A DNA stretch of 23,624 bases, taken from the NCBI GenBank assembly GCA_049325575.1, contig JBMOLK010000022.1, forward strand, positions 1-23,624, written 5' to 3'. Both the position numbers and the translations under genes were made by a program. Origin of the DNA: JBMOLK01 sp049325575 (GTDB taxonomy: Bacteria; Bacillota; Clostridia; Acetivibrionales; Acetivibrionaceae). This document shows positions 1 to 6,855 of the stretch, piece after piece (position 1 is the first letter of the stretch; each line of letters opens with the position of its first letter). The notes beneath the pieces are model-generated. The model searched no databases. It was given only the letters and a program-made list of their open reading frames with translations, and had not been told where the DNA came from.

Positions 1-56
1 ATTCTTACAATAATATTACTATAAATAACTATTTTTTCATTATCCCTTGATTATAC

Positions 57-839
57 CTACCTAAGATCAAATAAAAATGTCTTTATTACTGCAAAGTACT
101 CTCTGATATAACAGTTTACCAGTACAAAAATATTGGTCTCAGCCGGAACACCATAGGCTGTAAAACCATTTCTTCTTGCTATCATTTTGGATCTGAACAT
201 ATGAAAGTCATTGGTGACGATCATTATCCTGTAGCTGCTCTTACCTGTAAGCTTTTGTAATATCTCTTTGGAGTATTTGATGTTTTCACTGGTGCTGGTT
301 GCTCTATCTTCCTTAATAATTCGATCCTTGTTTATACCGTTTTTAACAAGGTAGCCCTCCATTGCCTCTGCCTCCGTAATAGTCTCACCGGGGCCTTGTC
401 CACCTGTCACAATAACCTTTATGTCCGGGTTTTCCTTTAAATACTCTATACCCTTATCCAGTCTGTTTTTAAATGTAAGTGTTATCTGGTCACCTTTTAA
501 CCCGGCGCCAAGTATAATAAGACAATCAACTTTGACATTTTTGTCTGTGTTGGCTGAAACAATAATTGCCCCCTCAACCAGTATGAATGATGCCAAAAAC
601 ATAATAATACAAGCAATAAACAGTCTCCTAATAAAGGTATTCCTTATTCTTATGAGGTGACCCCTGCCTGTTAGCCTAAGTATAGCTGTTATAGTAAGTA
701 TAATCCCTGCAACCAAGGGAAACAGAATACCAAAGTTTATAACGGTATTTATAAGCATAAGGAACACAAAATCCAAAATGCCCAAAAGCCCAATTATCAA
801 AATACCGTAGTCAAATAATTTCCTGATCTTTACCCCCAT
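57..839 (-). CDS. YdcF/DUF218-family membrane protein
   Basis: 260-residue protein. The N-terminal ~95 residues hold about three hydrophobic membrane segments (roughly 11-31, 33-54 and 72-95). The rest is a cytosolic or extracytoplasmic DUF218/YdcF domain (about 104-250). Family hallmarks visible are an ILGAG loop (109-113), GGQGPGE (146-152), the EAEAM...YL segment (157-164), EDRATSTSEN (177-186) and VTNDFHMFRS (208-217). DUF218 proteins include E. coli SanA and ElyC, which affect envelope integrity, but the biochemical activity of most members is unknown, so no reaction is assigned. The start is an ATG with a GGGGAG Shine-Dalgarno site about 6 nt upstream. The gene stands alone, divergent from the epimerase-like gene. 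No clear terminator was seen in the 56 bases below its stop. Confidence 0.9.
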   Translation of the reverse strand: MGVKIRKLFDYGILIIGLLGILDFVFLMLINTVINFGILFPLVAGIILTITAILRLTGRGHLIRIRNTFIRRLFIACIIMFLASFILVEGAIIVSANTDKNVKVDCLIILGAGLKGDQITLTFKNRLDKGIEYLKENPDIKVIVTGGQGPGETITEAEAMEGYLVKNGINKDRIIKEDRATSTSENIKYSKEILQKLTGKSSYRIMIVTNDFHMFRSKMIARRNGFTAYGVPAETNIFVLVNCYIREYFAVIKTFLFDLR

Positions 840-880
840 TTTAAACTCCCCTCTTTAAAACCTTTTATCTCATTTCTTCT

Positions 881-909
881 ATTCTATTTTAAATTTACTG
901 TTTCTACAA
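881..909 (-). promoter_or_regulatory. candidate sigma-A promoter of the YdcF gene
   Basis: On the minus strand TTGTAG (909-904) and TAGAAT (886-881) are separated by 17 nt, about 40 nt upstream of the YdcF start. Each hexamer departs from consensus, so this is a moderate match. Confidence 0.4.
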
Positions 910-1123
910 TATTTTTTGCCTCATTATTCACTATATGATTAAAAGACCTTCTTGCCTTGTGTACTTTTTATTCATAATTTTTTGATGTAATAATAAAGTA
1001 TTATATGGAATCCATAAGTTATGAAAGGTTATAATATACTCATGGAAATCTTTCCCCTGATATGATAGAGCCTAAAAGTCTGTCAATTATATTTAAAAAT
1101 ACAAACGAAAAGAGGAATGATAT

Positions 1124-2125
1124 ATGAAAGTATTATTTATAGGTGGAACTGGAATTATCAGTGAAGCAGCATCAAAACTTGCTGTAGAAAAAGGTATGGA
1201 CTTATACCTTCTAAACCGGGGTCAGCGCAATGAGTTTATCCCAGAGGGAGCGAAGCTTATCAAAGCAGATATACGGGACGAAAAATCAACCGCCGAGGCT
1301 TTAAAAGACTATCACTTTGACGCTGTTGTGGATTGGATAGCCTTTGTTCCCCAACATATTAAAACGGATATTGAGCTTTTCAAGGGCAAAACAAACCAGT
1401 ACATATTTATAAGCTCTGCCTCAGCTTACCAAAAGCCCCTTTCACACTACCTTATTACTGAATCAACACCTCTGTCAAATCCATACTGGCAGTATTCCCG
1501 TGATAAGATAGCCTGTGAAGAGCTTCTAATGAATGAATACCGGAGCAACGGTTTTCCTGTCACCATAGTGAGACCCTCCTTTACTTATGGGTCACAAATG
1601 ATACCTGCAGCTTTAAACAGCTGGCACCATCCCTGGTCCCTTATCAATCGTATGAAAAAGGGTAAAAAAATAATAGTTCACGGAGATGGTACTTCCCTCT
1701 GGACAATGACTCATAACACAGACTTTGCAAAAGGCTTTACAGGCCTTCTTGGAAACATGCAGTCCATAGGTCATTCCTTCCATATTACATCCGATGAAGT
1801 TCTTACCTGGGACCAAATATATAACACCATAGGAGCAGCTGCCGGAGTAAAGCCGGAAATAATACACATTCCTTCAGATTTTATTGCCCGCTTCCTGCCT
1901 GATGCTGTCGGAAGCCTTATAGGTGACAAGGCAGTAAGTGCGGTTTTCGACAACTCAAAAATAAAGCGTTTTGTCCCCGGTTTTACAGCCTCTGCCTCTT
2001 TCTCCACAGGTATTAGGAGAACTGTGGAATGGTTTGAAGCGCATCCTGAAAGGTGTACTGTGGATGGGGAATGGGATAGTCTAATGGATAAAATAATTAA
2101 TGCATATGAAAGAGGTCTTGAATAA
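1124..2125 (+). CDS. NAD(P)-dependent epimerase/dehydratase-like protein (extended SDR)
   Basis: 333 residues, the usual size of an extended short-chain dehydrogenase. The N-terminus has a Rossmann nucleotide-binding motif IGGTGII (6-12), an LLNRG segment after beta-2 (29-33), and an acidic KADIRD segment (47-52) typical of adenine contact. The catalytic serine region is ISSASAY (96-102) and the active-site pair is YSRDK (Y124, K128). RPSFTYG (around 150-156) and the C-terminal half fit a sugar-nucleotide or similar substrate domain. The sequence resembles the CSP41/NAD-epimerase group, but the substrate cannot be told from the sequence. The start ATG follows an AGAGGA site. The gene appears monocistronic and is followed 18 nt later by a strong stem-loop. 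Confidence 0.9.
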   Translation: MKVLFIGGTGIISEAASKLAVEKGMDLYLLNRGQRNEFIPEGAKLIKADIRDEKSTAEALKDYHFDAVVDWIAFVPQHIKTDIELFKGKTNQYIFISSASAYQKPLSHYLITESTPLSNPYWQYSRDKIACEELLMNEYRSNGFPVTIVRPSFTYGSQMIPAALNSWHHPWSLINRMKKGKKIIVHGDGTSLWTMTHNTDFAKGFTGLLGNMQSIGHSFHITSDEVLTWDQIYNTIGAAAGVKPEIIHIPSDFIARFLPDAVGSLIGDKAVSAVFDNSKIKRFVPGFTASASFSTGIRRTVEWFEAHPERCTVDGEWDSLMDKIINAYERGLE

Positions 2126-2143
2126 GCCAGGACTTAATTATAA

Positions 2144-2182
2144 ACGGGCGCATTTTCGTAAAAAGTTACAAAATGCGCCCGT
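2144..2182. terminator. strong stem-loop between convergent genes, possible bidirectional terminator
   Basis: Perfect 13-bp arms ACGGGCGCATTTT (2144-2156) and AAAATGCGCCCGT (2170-2182) enclose a 13-nt loop, in which GTAA/TTAC could pair further. It lies 18 nt past the stop of the epimerase-like gene and 140 nt past the ferredoxin gene on the other strand. There is no clean T-run on the plus side. The minus side reads TTTATAATT, so the call as a terminator is moderate. Confidence 0.5.
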
Positions 2183-2321
2183 ATTGACCTACATTTCCCG
2201 GGAAATATCTACATTTATTTCTCCCATGATTTTTATTATTTCCATAAAACCACACAAGGGCTTTCATATTCGACAGGAAATTTCCATGGTTTTAAAGAGC
2301 TTTTAGGGGCCAGGGCTAATT

Positions 2322-2588
2322 TCACTCAATCAATTCAATCTCTACATCTCCCAGTACCTTAGTTTCACAAGCAAGCCTGTAACCTTTGGAGATCTTTTTC
2401 TTACTTAGCAACTCTTCTTCAGATTTAGACAACTCTGATACCTGTCCGTTTATAACCTTAACAACACATTTGCCGCATTTACCCTTTCCCTTGCAGGGTG
2501 TCTTAATTTTTATATCCATATCATCTGCTATATCAAGTATCGTCTTTTCTTTTTTGATTTTTGTTTCCTTAATAAACTTTACCAACAT
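2322..2588 (-). CDS. small 2Fe-2S ferredoxin domain protein
   Basis: 88-residue single-domain protein with the plant-type ferredoxin cysteine pattern: C32, C38 and C41 in PCKGKGKCGKC (C-x5-C-x2-C), then C74 in RLACET. It should bind one [2Fe-2S] cluster and carry electrons; the partner is unknown. The sequence is close in style to the N-terminal ferredoxin domain found in corrinoid-protein reductive activators and related clostridial proteins, but the large C-terminal ASKHA-type domain of those proteins is absent. It has a TATAAT at 2645-2640 on its own strand, about 50 nt upstream, so it is probably transcribed separately from the protease gene 106 nt upstream. The nearest Shine-Dalgarno-like AAGGGG lies about 11 nt before the ATG, which is rather far. 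Confidence 0.88.
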   Translation of the reverse strand: MLVKFIKETKIKKEKTILDIADDMDIKIKTPCKGKGKCGKCVVKVINGQVSELSKSEEELLSKKKISKGYRLACETKVLGDVEIELIE

Positions 2589-2694
2589 AGCTCACTACGC
2601 CCCTTGTCATAATACTTCATTATTTAGGCTTACCCTCTGATTATATTTTATATACCACTTACGTCATAATAAAAACGAAAAATAAGTAGATCCT

Positions 2695-5600
2695 TTATTT
2701 TATAAACTCCATGTAGTTAAAGCTCCAGTCAGTTGCAGTGCTCTCAACCCTCAAGTCTTGAAATCCTCCTGTCAATTGAACTTTGGCGCTTACAGTAATC
2801 CAGTTCTGGGCTCCTCCTGTATCAGGAATATCCACTGTACATAATACGGTATCCCCTCTTTTTAATCTCAACCCTCCAAGCATAGTCCCAGGCCTTGCTA
2901 CTCTAAAATTCACTGTATATATTCCCGATTCCGGTACATATACTTTATAATCCATCCAGTCACCGGAGATTATCCATTTTAAGTTTTGTCCACCTTCAAT
3001 GCAGTCTTCTACAAAGCACACTTCATAGCATGCTTTGTAATCTTCAGCTTCAACTCTACCGGGTAAAGCCACTACTTTTTCTACCAGCTCAAACTCCATC
3101 CAATTGAAATTCCAGCTGCCATCCAAGCACTCAACGTTTATTATCTGTGGTCCCACACCCAGTGAAATATTGGCGCTTACAGTAACCCAGTTCTGATCTC
3201 CACCAGTATCCGGAACCTCAACGATACATAGTGTATCACTTCCCTTGGTTAGCTTTAGCTTACCTAGTGCAAAGTCACTTGATACCCTGAACCTTGCAGT
3301 ATAGATCCCTGCTTCCATGGAATTTATATAGTATTCCATGGAGTCACCGCCAAGCAGCCAATTAATATTTTGTCCGCCTTCGCTGCAGTCTCCTACGAAG
3401 CAATAATTAGATGAATAATTGAAGGCTTCAGCTTCAACCCTTCCAGGTACACTATTTATGATAGGTGCGGGATTATATACTGCAAAAGCAGAAGTAACCT
3501 TTGAGCCTATATCTTCCCGTCCACTGGCAAGATACATTTTGTTATCTAAAACAGCCAGACCATACTCTTTTAGATTGAAAAACATTTTGCCTTTATCCTG
3601 CCATAGATTGCTGGATGGGCTGTATTCTTCTATCGTTCCTATGTAAGAATCTTTACCTAAATTTCCATAAATAGATTCACTTCCGAAAGCATAAATTTTC
3701 CCGTTCACCACTTGAGCTTTAAATTTATTTCTTCCTTGCAGAAGGCCGGCCTTTTCTGTCCATCTGTTTTCTACCAGATTATATTCTTGAACCCTATTAA
3801 CCCGTATTTGACTACCATCTACACTATCTCCGCCAATTACATATATTTTACCGTCTAAGGCCACTACAGCAAAGTTTTTTACAGGATAGGGAATGATAGT
3901 ATCAAGCTTTCTTAACTCCTTGGTCAGCGGATTATATTCTTGTATATCACAGTATTGATGGTCTCCTCCAACGAAGTATATCTTATTGTTCATGGATACC
4001 ATGACCGATTTCTTTTTTACCGGCAAGTCTGTATGGTTTACTGTCCATTGTCTGGTAGACGGATCATACTCATATAGTGTATTTGGACTGGACCAGCTGC
4101 TGGATAGATCTGCAGCATATATTTTTTCATTGGCTGTAACTGCCTGTGGCTGCTTTAAAGGTTCTGGTAATTTGGATTTATTAATCCATTCATTGGAATA
4201 CGTATCGTACGCCTGAACCTCATCCAAACCGGCTTCATATTCAGTGGATCCTTCTTTTACCCTTATAGATCCTCCGATGACATAAACCATATTGTCCAAG
4301 CCGATAGAGGCTGCGTTATACTTGATCCTTGATAAACCCTTAAGCATCTTCCAGCCTGTGAAACCAAAAATATCCTTGGAGTTATAAATGCCGACTTCAG
4401 CTTCACTTGCATCAAAGGAAGAAGGGTATTGGCCGGTATAATAAATCTCCTGGCCTTTTTGGTTGTCTATAAGTTTAAACTCGTTTAGTTTCCCACTATA
4501 CCCATTTGGTGAGAAAGATTTATCTTTTACTTTCAAATACCATTTGCCATCCTTATTATCACTAATAGAATACAAATCTGTAAAATCTAAAGCAAATGCC
4601 CCTTCACATTCGGTCAGTGAGCCGTCAAATGCGTAAGGCCCGGCAGCATAGTTAATGGCAAAGCTTTCCCATGTTACAGCCGAAGTTGAGTCATTGTAAC
4701 TTGAATATCCCAAAAATACTGCCAATTCATCTCTTTTTGGATGGCTGATCTTAAACTCAGCTATAAGTTTTGGTGAATAGTTTTTCCTTATAGTAAACCA
4801 TACCATCTCCCTGCCAAAAATACCGTACCTGTCACTGGGATTAAGCTCTGCACTCATCGGATCCACAAATGATTTTTTGTTGAGTGCATCGTAGGCAACC
4901 CAGGAAAAACCATTATTTATCCATCCCTTACCCCAGGAATTTGCAATTTTGAAGGCTCCCATCTCACCGGTATCCTTTTGGCCGTCACCATCTACATCTA
5001 CCCACATATCGTCATTATATCCAACCAGGGTCATTCCATGAGAACCATCTGTTCCAGCCATCATATAAGCCGCCTTCTCACCTGCAAAAGGCCCTTCTGT
5101 TATTTCCCTGTACTTCCATGAATGTATAAAAGTAGAATAGTTTAATACATAACCATTATTAAGAAGCTGCTTAACTTCCTTTATGCTTTCACTTTGAGGG
5201 CCGGTAACCGGGGTATCAGTTCCGTTTTCTATATATACATAGCCCATTTTATCAAGCCTGTAATTCATAGCTTTCTTCCAGATGGATGCATCCCTTGGCC
5301 ATTCCCTGTAGTTCTTTTCAATAACAGCTCCATCATATGGGAAATCACTCCAGAATGCAGCACCATGCTTTTGAAGTAGCTTGCAAACCTCTGCAATATT
5401 TGTACCCTGGTTTTTCCCCTGGTTTATAAAATTGTAGGTCCACTTCGGGGAAAACTTGTTTGTATCGTCAGTATCATCCTTGGTATTCCATCCCATTGCA
5501 AGTCCAGCCATATGAGTCATTTGATAGTATGTAGATGAGAAGCTTGCACATGAGTTAAGACCTCCCTGGCTTCTTATAGGTGGAAATGACTGCAGTTGGC

Positions 5601-6042
5601 TGTTATCTACACTGTTTGGCAGCGAAGTTTCTGTAAGTGTTTGTGTGCTTTGGGTATAAGTCGACATAGTGCCGCTTTCAGTAGAACCCACAGTTTGGGG
5701 CATATCTGCAACCACTTCATTGCCAATATTTACTATTTGTACATTATCCAGTTCTTTCTGTTTTTTTGCCTTCCTGCTTTCATTGATACGTTTAAGACCC
5801 AGCTCATTGACCAGAACGATCTTATCCTTTGTATCAATCATATTATCCTTCATCCATTTTTTATCTTCCTCTGACAGTTCCTTAAGACCTGTTGCCTGCT
5901 TCATCTTTTCGGCTTTAGCCTGTTCTTTTGCATTACCCTCCTTTGCAAACACCACTGCATTTTGTGTAAAAAGCAGGGAAACTACAAGAACCGACGGTAT
6001 CAGTTTAGACATAAATCTTTTAAAACTCGAATGATTGTTCAT
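2695..6042 (-). CDS. exported C1A (papain-like) cysteine protease with kelch repeats and two CBM6-like modules
   Basis: 1,115 residues, much longer than a plain papain-family enzyme. Order of parts: signal peptide (1-34, basic start, hydrophobic 16-32, cleavage near VFAKE); a lysine-rich propeptide-like stretch (35-140); a C1A peptidase domain (about 141-420) with oxyanion Q159, catalytic C165 in LNSCASFS, H335 in GSHGMTLVGY and N368 in IANSWGKGW; an EF-hand-type loop at 349-360 between His and Asn; a P-domain-like beta region (about 425-527); about six kelch motifs (565-860) that should form a beta-propeller; and two CBM6-like modules (866-987 and 994-1115), both beginning PGRVEAE. No dockerin, SLH or LPXTG motif is visible. 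It probably cleaves proteins outside the cell while bound to polysaccharide. The substrate is unknown. The start ATG has a strong AAGGAGG site. Confidence 0.9.
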   Translation of the reverse strand: MNNHSSFKRFMSKLIPSVLVVSLLFTQNAVVFAKEGNAKEQAKAEKMKQATGLKELSEEDKKWMKDNMIDTKDKIVLVNELGLKRINESRKAKKQKELDNVQIVNIGNEVVADMPQTVGSTESGTMSTYTQSTQTLTETSLPNSVDNSQLQSFPPIRSQGGLNSCASFSSTYYQMTHMAGLAMGWNTKDDTDDTNKFSPKWTYNFINQGKNQGTNIAEVCKLLQKHGAAFWSDFPYDGAVIEKNYREWPRDASIWKKAMNYRLDKMGYVYIENGTDTPVTGPQSESIKEVKQLLNNGYVLNYSTFIHSWKYREITEGPFAGEKAAYMMAGTDGSHGMTLVGYNDDMWVDVDGDGQKDTGEMGAFKIANSWGKGWINNGFSWVAYDALNKKSFVDPMSAELNPSDRYGIFGREMVWFTIRKNYSPKLIAEFKISHPKRDELAVFLGYSSYNDSTSAVTWESFAINYAAGPYAFDGSLTECEGAFALDFTDLYSISDNKDGKWYLKVKDKSFSPNGYSGKLNEFKLIDNQKGQEIYYTGQYPSSFDASEAEVGIYNSKDIFGFTGWKMLKGLSRIKYNAASIGLDNMVYVIGGSIRVKEGSTEYEAGLDEVQAYDTYSNEWINKSKLPEPLKQPQAVTANEKIYAADLSSSWSSPNTLYEYDPSTRQWTVNHTDLPVKKKSVMVSMNNKIYFVGGDHQYCDIQEYNPLTKELRKLDTIIPYPVKNFAVVALDGKIYVIGGDSVDGSQIRVNRVQEYNLVENRWTEKAGLLQGRNKFKAQVVNGKIYAFGSESIYGNLGKDSYIGTIEEYSPSSNLWQDKGKMFFNLKEYGLAVLDNKMYLASGREDIGSKVTSAFAVYNPAPIINSVPGRVEAEAFNYSSNYCFVGDCSEGGQNINWLLGGDSMEYYINSMEAGIYTARFRVSSDFALGKLKLTKGSDTLCIVEVPDTGGDQNWVTVSANISLGVGPQIINVECLDGSWNFNWMEFELVEKVVALPGRVEAEDYKACYEVCFVEDCIEGGQNLKWIISGDWMDYKVYVPESGIYTVNFRVARPGTMLGGLRLKRGDTVLCTVDIPDTGGAQNWITVSAKVQLTGGFQDLRVESTATDWSFNYMEFIK
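2698..3447 (-). repeat. tandem duplication of the CBM6-like module within the protease gene
   Basis: Two copies of about 365 nt (3447-3082 and 3063-2698) encode homologous modules. Both contain PGRVEAE, GGQN, the D-x-M-(E/D)-Y substrate-face segment, VPDTGG/IPDTGG and a closing NW/NYMEF. The DNA is still nearly identical in places: 3170-3195 and 2783-2808 match at 25 of 26 positions. This points to an internal duplication that is fairly recent or kept homogenised. Confidence 0.8.
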
Positions 6043-6136
6043 TTGTTCTCCTCCTTGGATTTCATAGTATTTCTTGCGAATTGCGATGTTGTCTCTTGAT
6101 CCCTTCTTTCATTATTAAAAGTCAGATGATAGGATA

Positions 6137-6207
6137 ATTATAATTATATTTGGTTTGTTGAAATGTATATTGAATGTTTATTGAACATTTCTTGAATCTT
6201 TCTTGAA
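6137..6207 (-). promoter_or_regulatory. protease promoter with five phased TTCAA boxes
   Basis: On the minus strand TTCAA occurs at 6207-6203, 6196-6192, 6185-6181, 6174-6170 and 6162-6158, with start-to-start spacings of 11, 11, 11 and 12 nt. Two overlapping-phase TATAAT hexamers follow at 6148-6143 and 6142-6137; the last box ends 9 nt before the first of them, where a -35 element would sit. No good TTGACA is present. Direct repeats at 11-nt spacing that replace the -35 are the known architecture of OmpR/PhoB-family activators, so positive control by such a regulator is inferred. The start codon of the protease lies about 95 nt beyond the -10. Confidence 0.55.
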
Positions 6208-6249
6208 TATTATTAAGTTTATCTGGTGACTGGAAAAGAGCGCATAAGT

Positions 6250-6277
6250 AAAAACACCTGAACAGTCTCAGGTGCTT
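6250..6277 (-). terminator. rho-independent terminator of the PilZ gene
   Basis: Minus-strand hairpin with arms AAGCACCTGA (6277-6268) and TCAGGTGTTT (6261-6252), one G-U pair, a 6-nt loop, and a TTTTT run at 6254-6250. It lies about 30 nt past the PilZ stop codon. Confidence 0.8.
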
Positions 6278-6307
6278 ATCATCTAAGTCTAACCGCTTAT
6301 TTTATAA

Positions 6308-6697
6308 CTACTTTAAGAATGTACAATTGTCATAGTCACAGTTGGATAGAGCCTTTTGGTGTTCCCTGCTGCAGCTCTGATTCATAATCTCATCTATTTC
6401 AACCTTTTCCTTATGATCTAGGTCAATAAACTTAAGGCCGTACTCAAACCCGTCCTGTGACTGTACTTTTCTAACCACCTTTGCCTTTACATTTATCTCT
6501 TTTTCGCGAAGATAACCGCTGAAAGCAATAGACATCTGAACTGTATCATCGGGACTAAACTCTCTCTTTGCAGATATCCTGATCCCGGAGGCTGATATGT
6601 CAATTATATTGAATTTGCCCACTGCACCTACAGGATGGTCGGTAAATACACCCCTGCCACCCACACTGCACCGTAAATAACTCCTGTTTCCGTCCAT
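6308..6697 (-). CDS. PilZ domain protein (cyclic di-GMP binding)
   Basis: 129 residues. Both PilZ ligand motifs are present: RxxxR near the N-terminus (R5-S-Y-L-R9) and DxSxxG (D33-I-S35-A-S-G38). The beta-barrel core continues to about residue 95 (GLKFIDL). Such stand-alone PilZ proteins bind cyclic di-GMP and relay it to motility, secretion or envelope targets; the target here is unknown. Unusually, the C-terminal tail (109-129) is rich in possible metal ligands: C109, H113, C120 and C125. The gene is monocistronic, with a terminator on each side of the PilZ-lon pair. An ATG with an AAAGGGG site upstream supports the start. Confidence 0.9.
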   Translation of the reverse strand: MDGNRSYLRCSVGGRGVFTDHPVGAVGKFNIIDISASGIRISAKREFSPDDTVQMSIAFSGYLREKEINVKAKVVRKVQSQDGFEYGLKFIDLDHKEKVEIDEIMNQSCSREHQKALSNCDYDNCTFLK

Positions 6698-6751
6698 ATA
6701 TTTGCCCCTTTCTGCAAACTACAGAAGCCGTACAAAATAGCTTATTCTTTA

Positions 6752-6779
6752 ATTATATATACCCTTATGTAAAGATAAA
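6752..6779 (-). promoter_or_regulatory. candidate promoter of the PilZ gene
   Basis: Minus-strand TTTATC (6779-6774) and TATAAT (6757-6752) with a 16-nt spacer, about 55 nt upstream of the PilZ start and just beyond the terminator of the lon gene. The -10 is perfect; the -35 matches at only three positions. Confidence 0.35.
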
Positions 6780-6807
6780 AAACATCCACTTCTTTGGAAA
6801 ATAAATG

Positions 6808-6830
6808 AAAAAGCCGCTTTTTAGGGCGGC
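6808..6830 (-). terminator. rho-independent terminator of the LonB-type protease gene
   Basis: Minus-strand GCCGC (6830-6826), 8-nt loop, GCGGC (6817-6813), then TTTTT (6812-6808). It starts about 25 nt past the stop codon of the upstream gene. Confidence 0.8.
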
Positions 6831-6855
6831 ATAATGATCTATCATGTACTGTATT

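Noticed and set aside
2100..2306. 68-codon plus-strand ORF overlapping the end of the epimerase-like gene
   Set aside because: It runs through the strong stem-loop at 2144-2182 and has no ribosome binding site or recognisable sequence.
5596..6034. Two plus-strand ORFs (92 and 121 codons) with hydrophobic stretches
   Set aside because: Antisense to the signal peptide and propeptide of the protease. Hydrophobic runs arise from the complement of Lys/Glu-rich codons.
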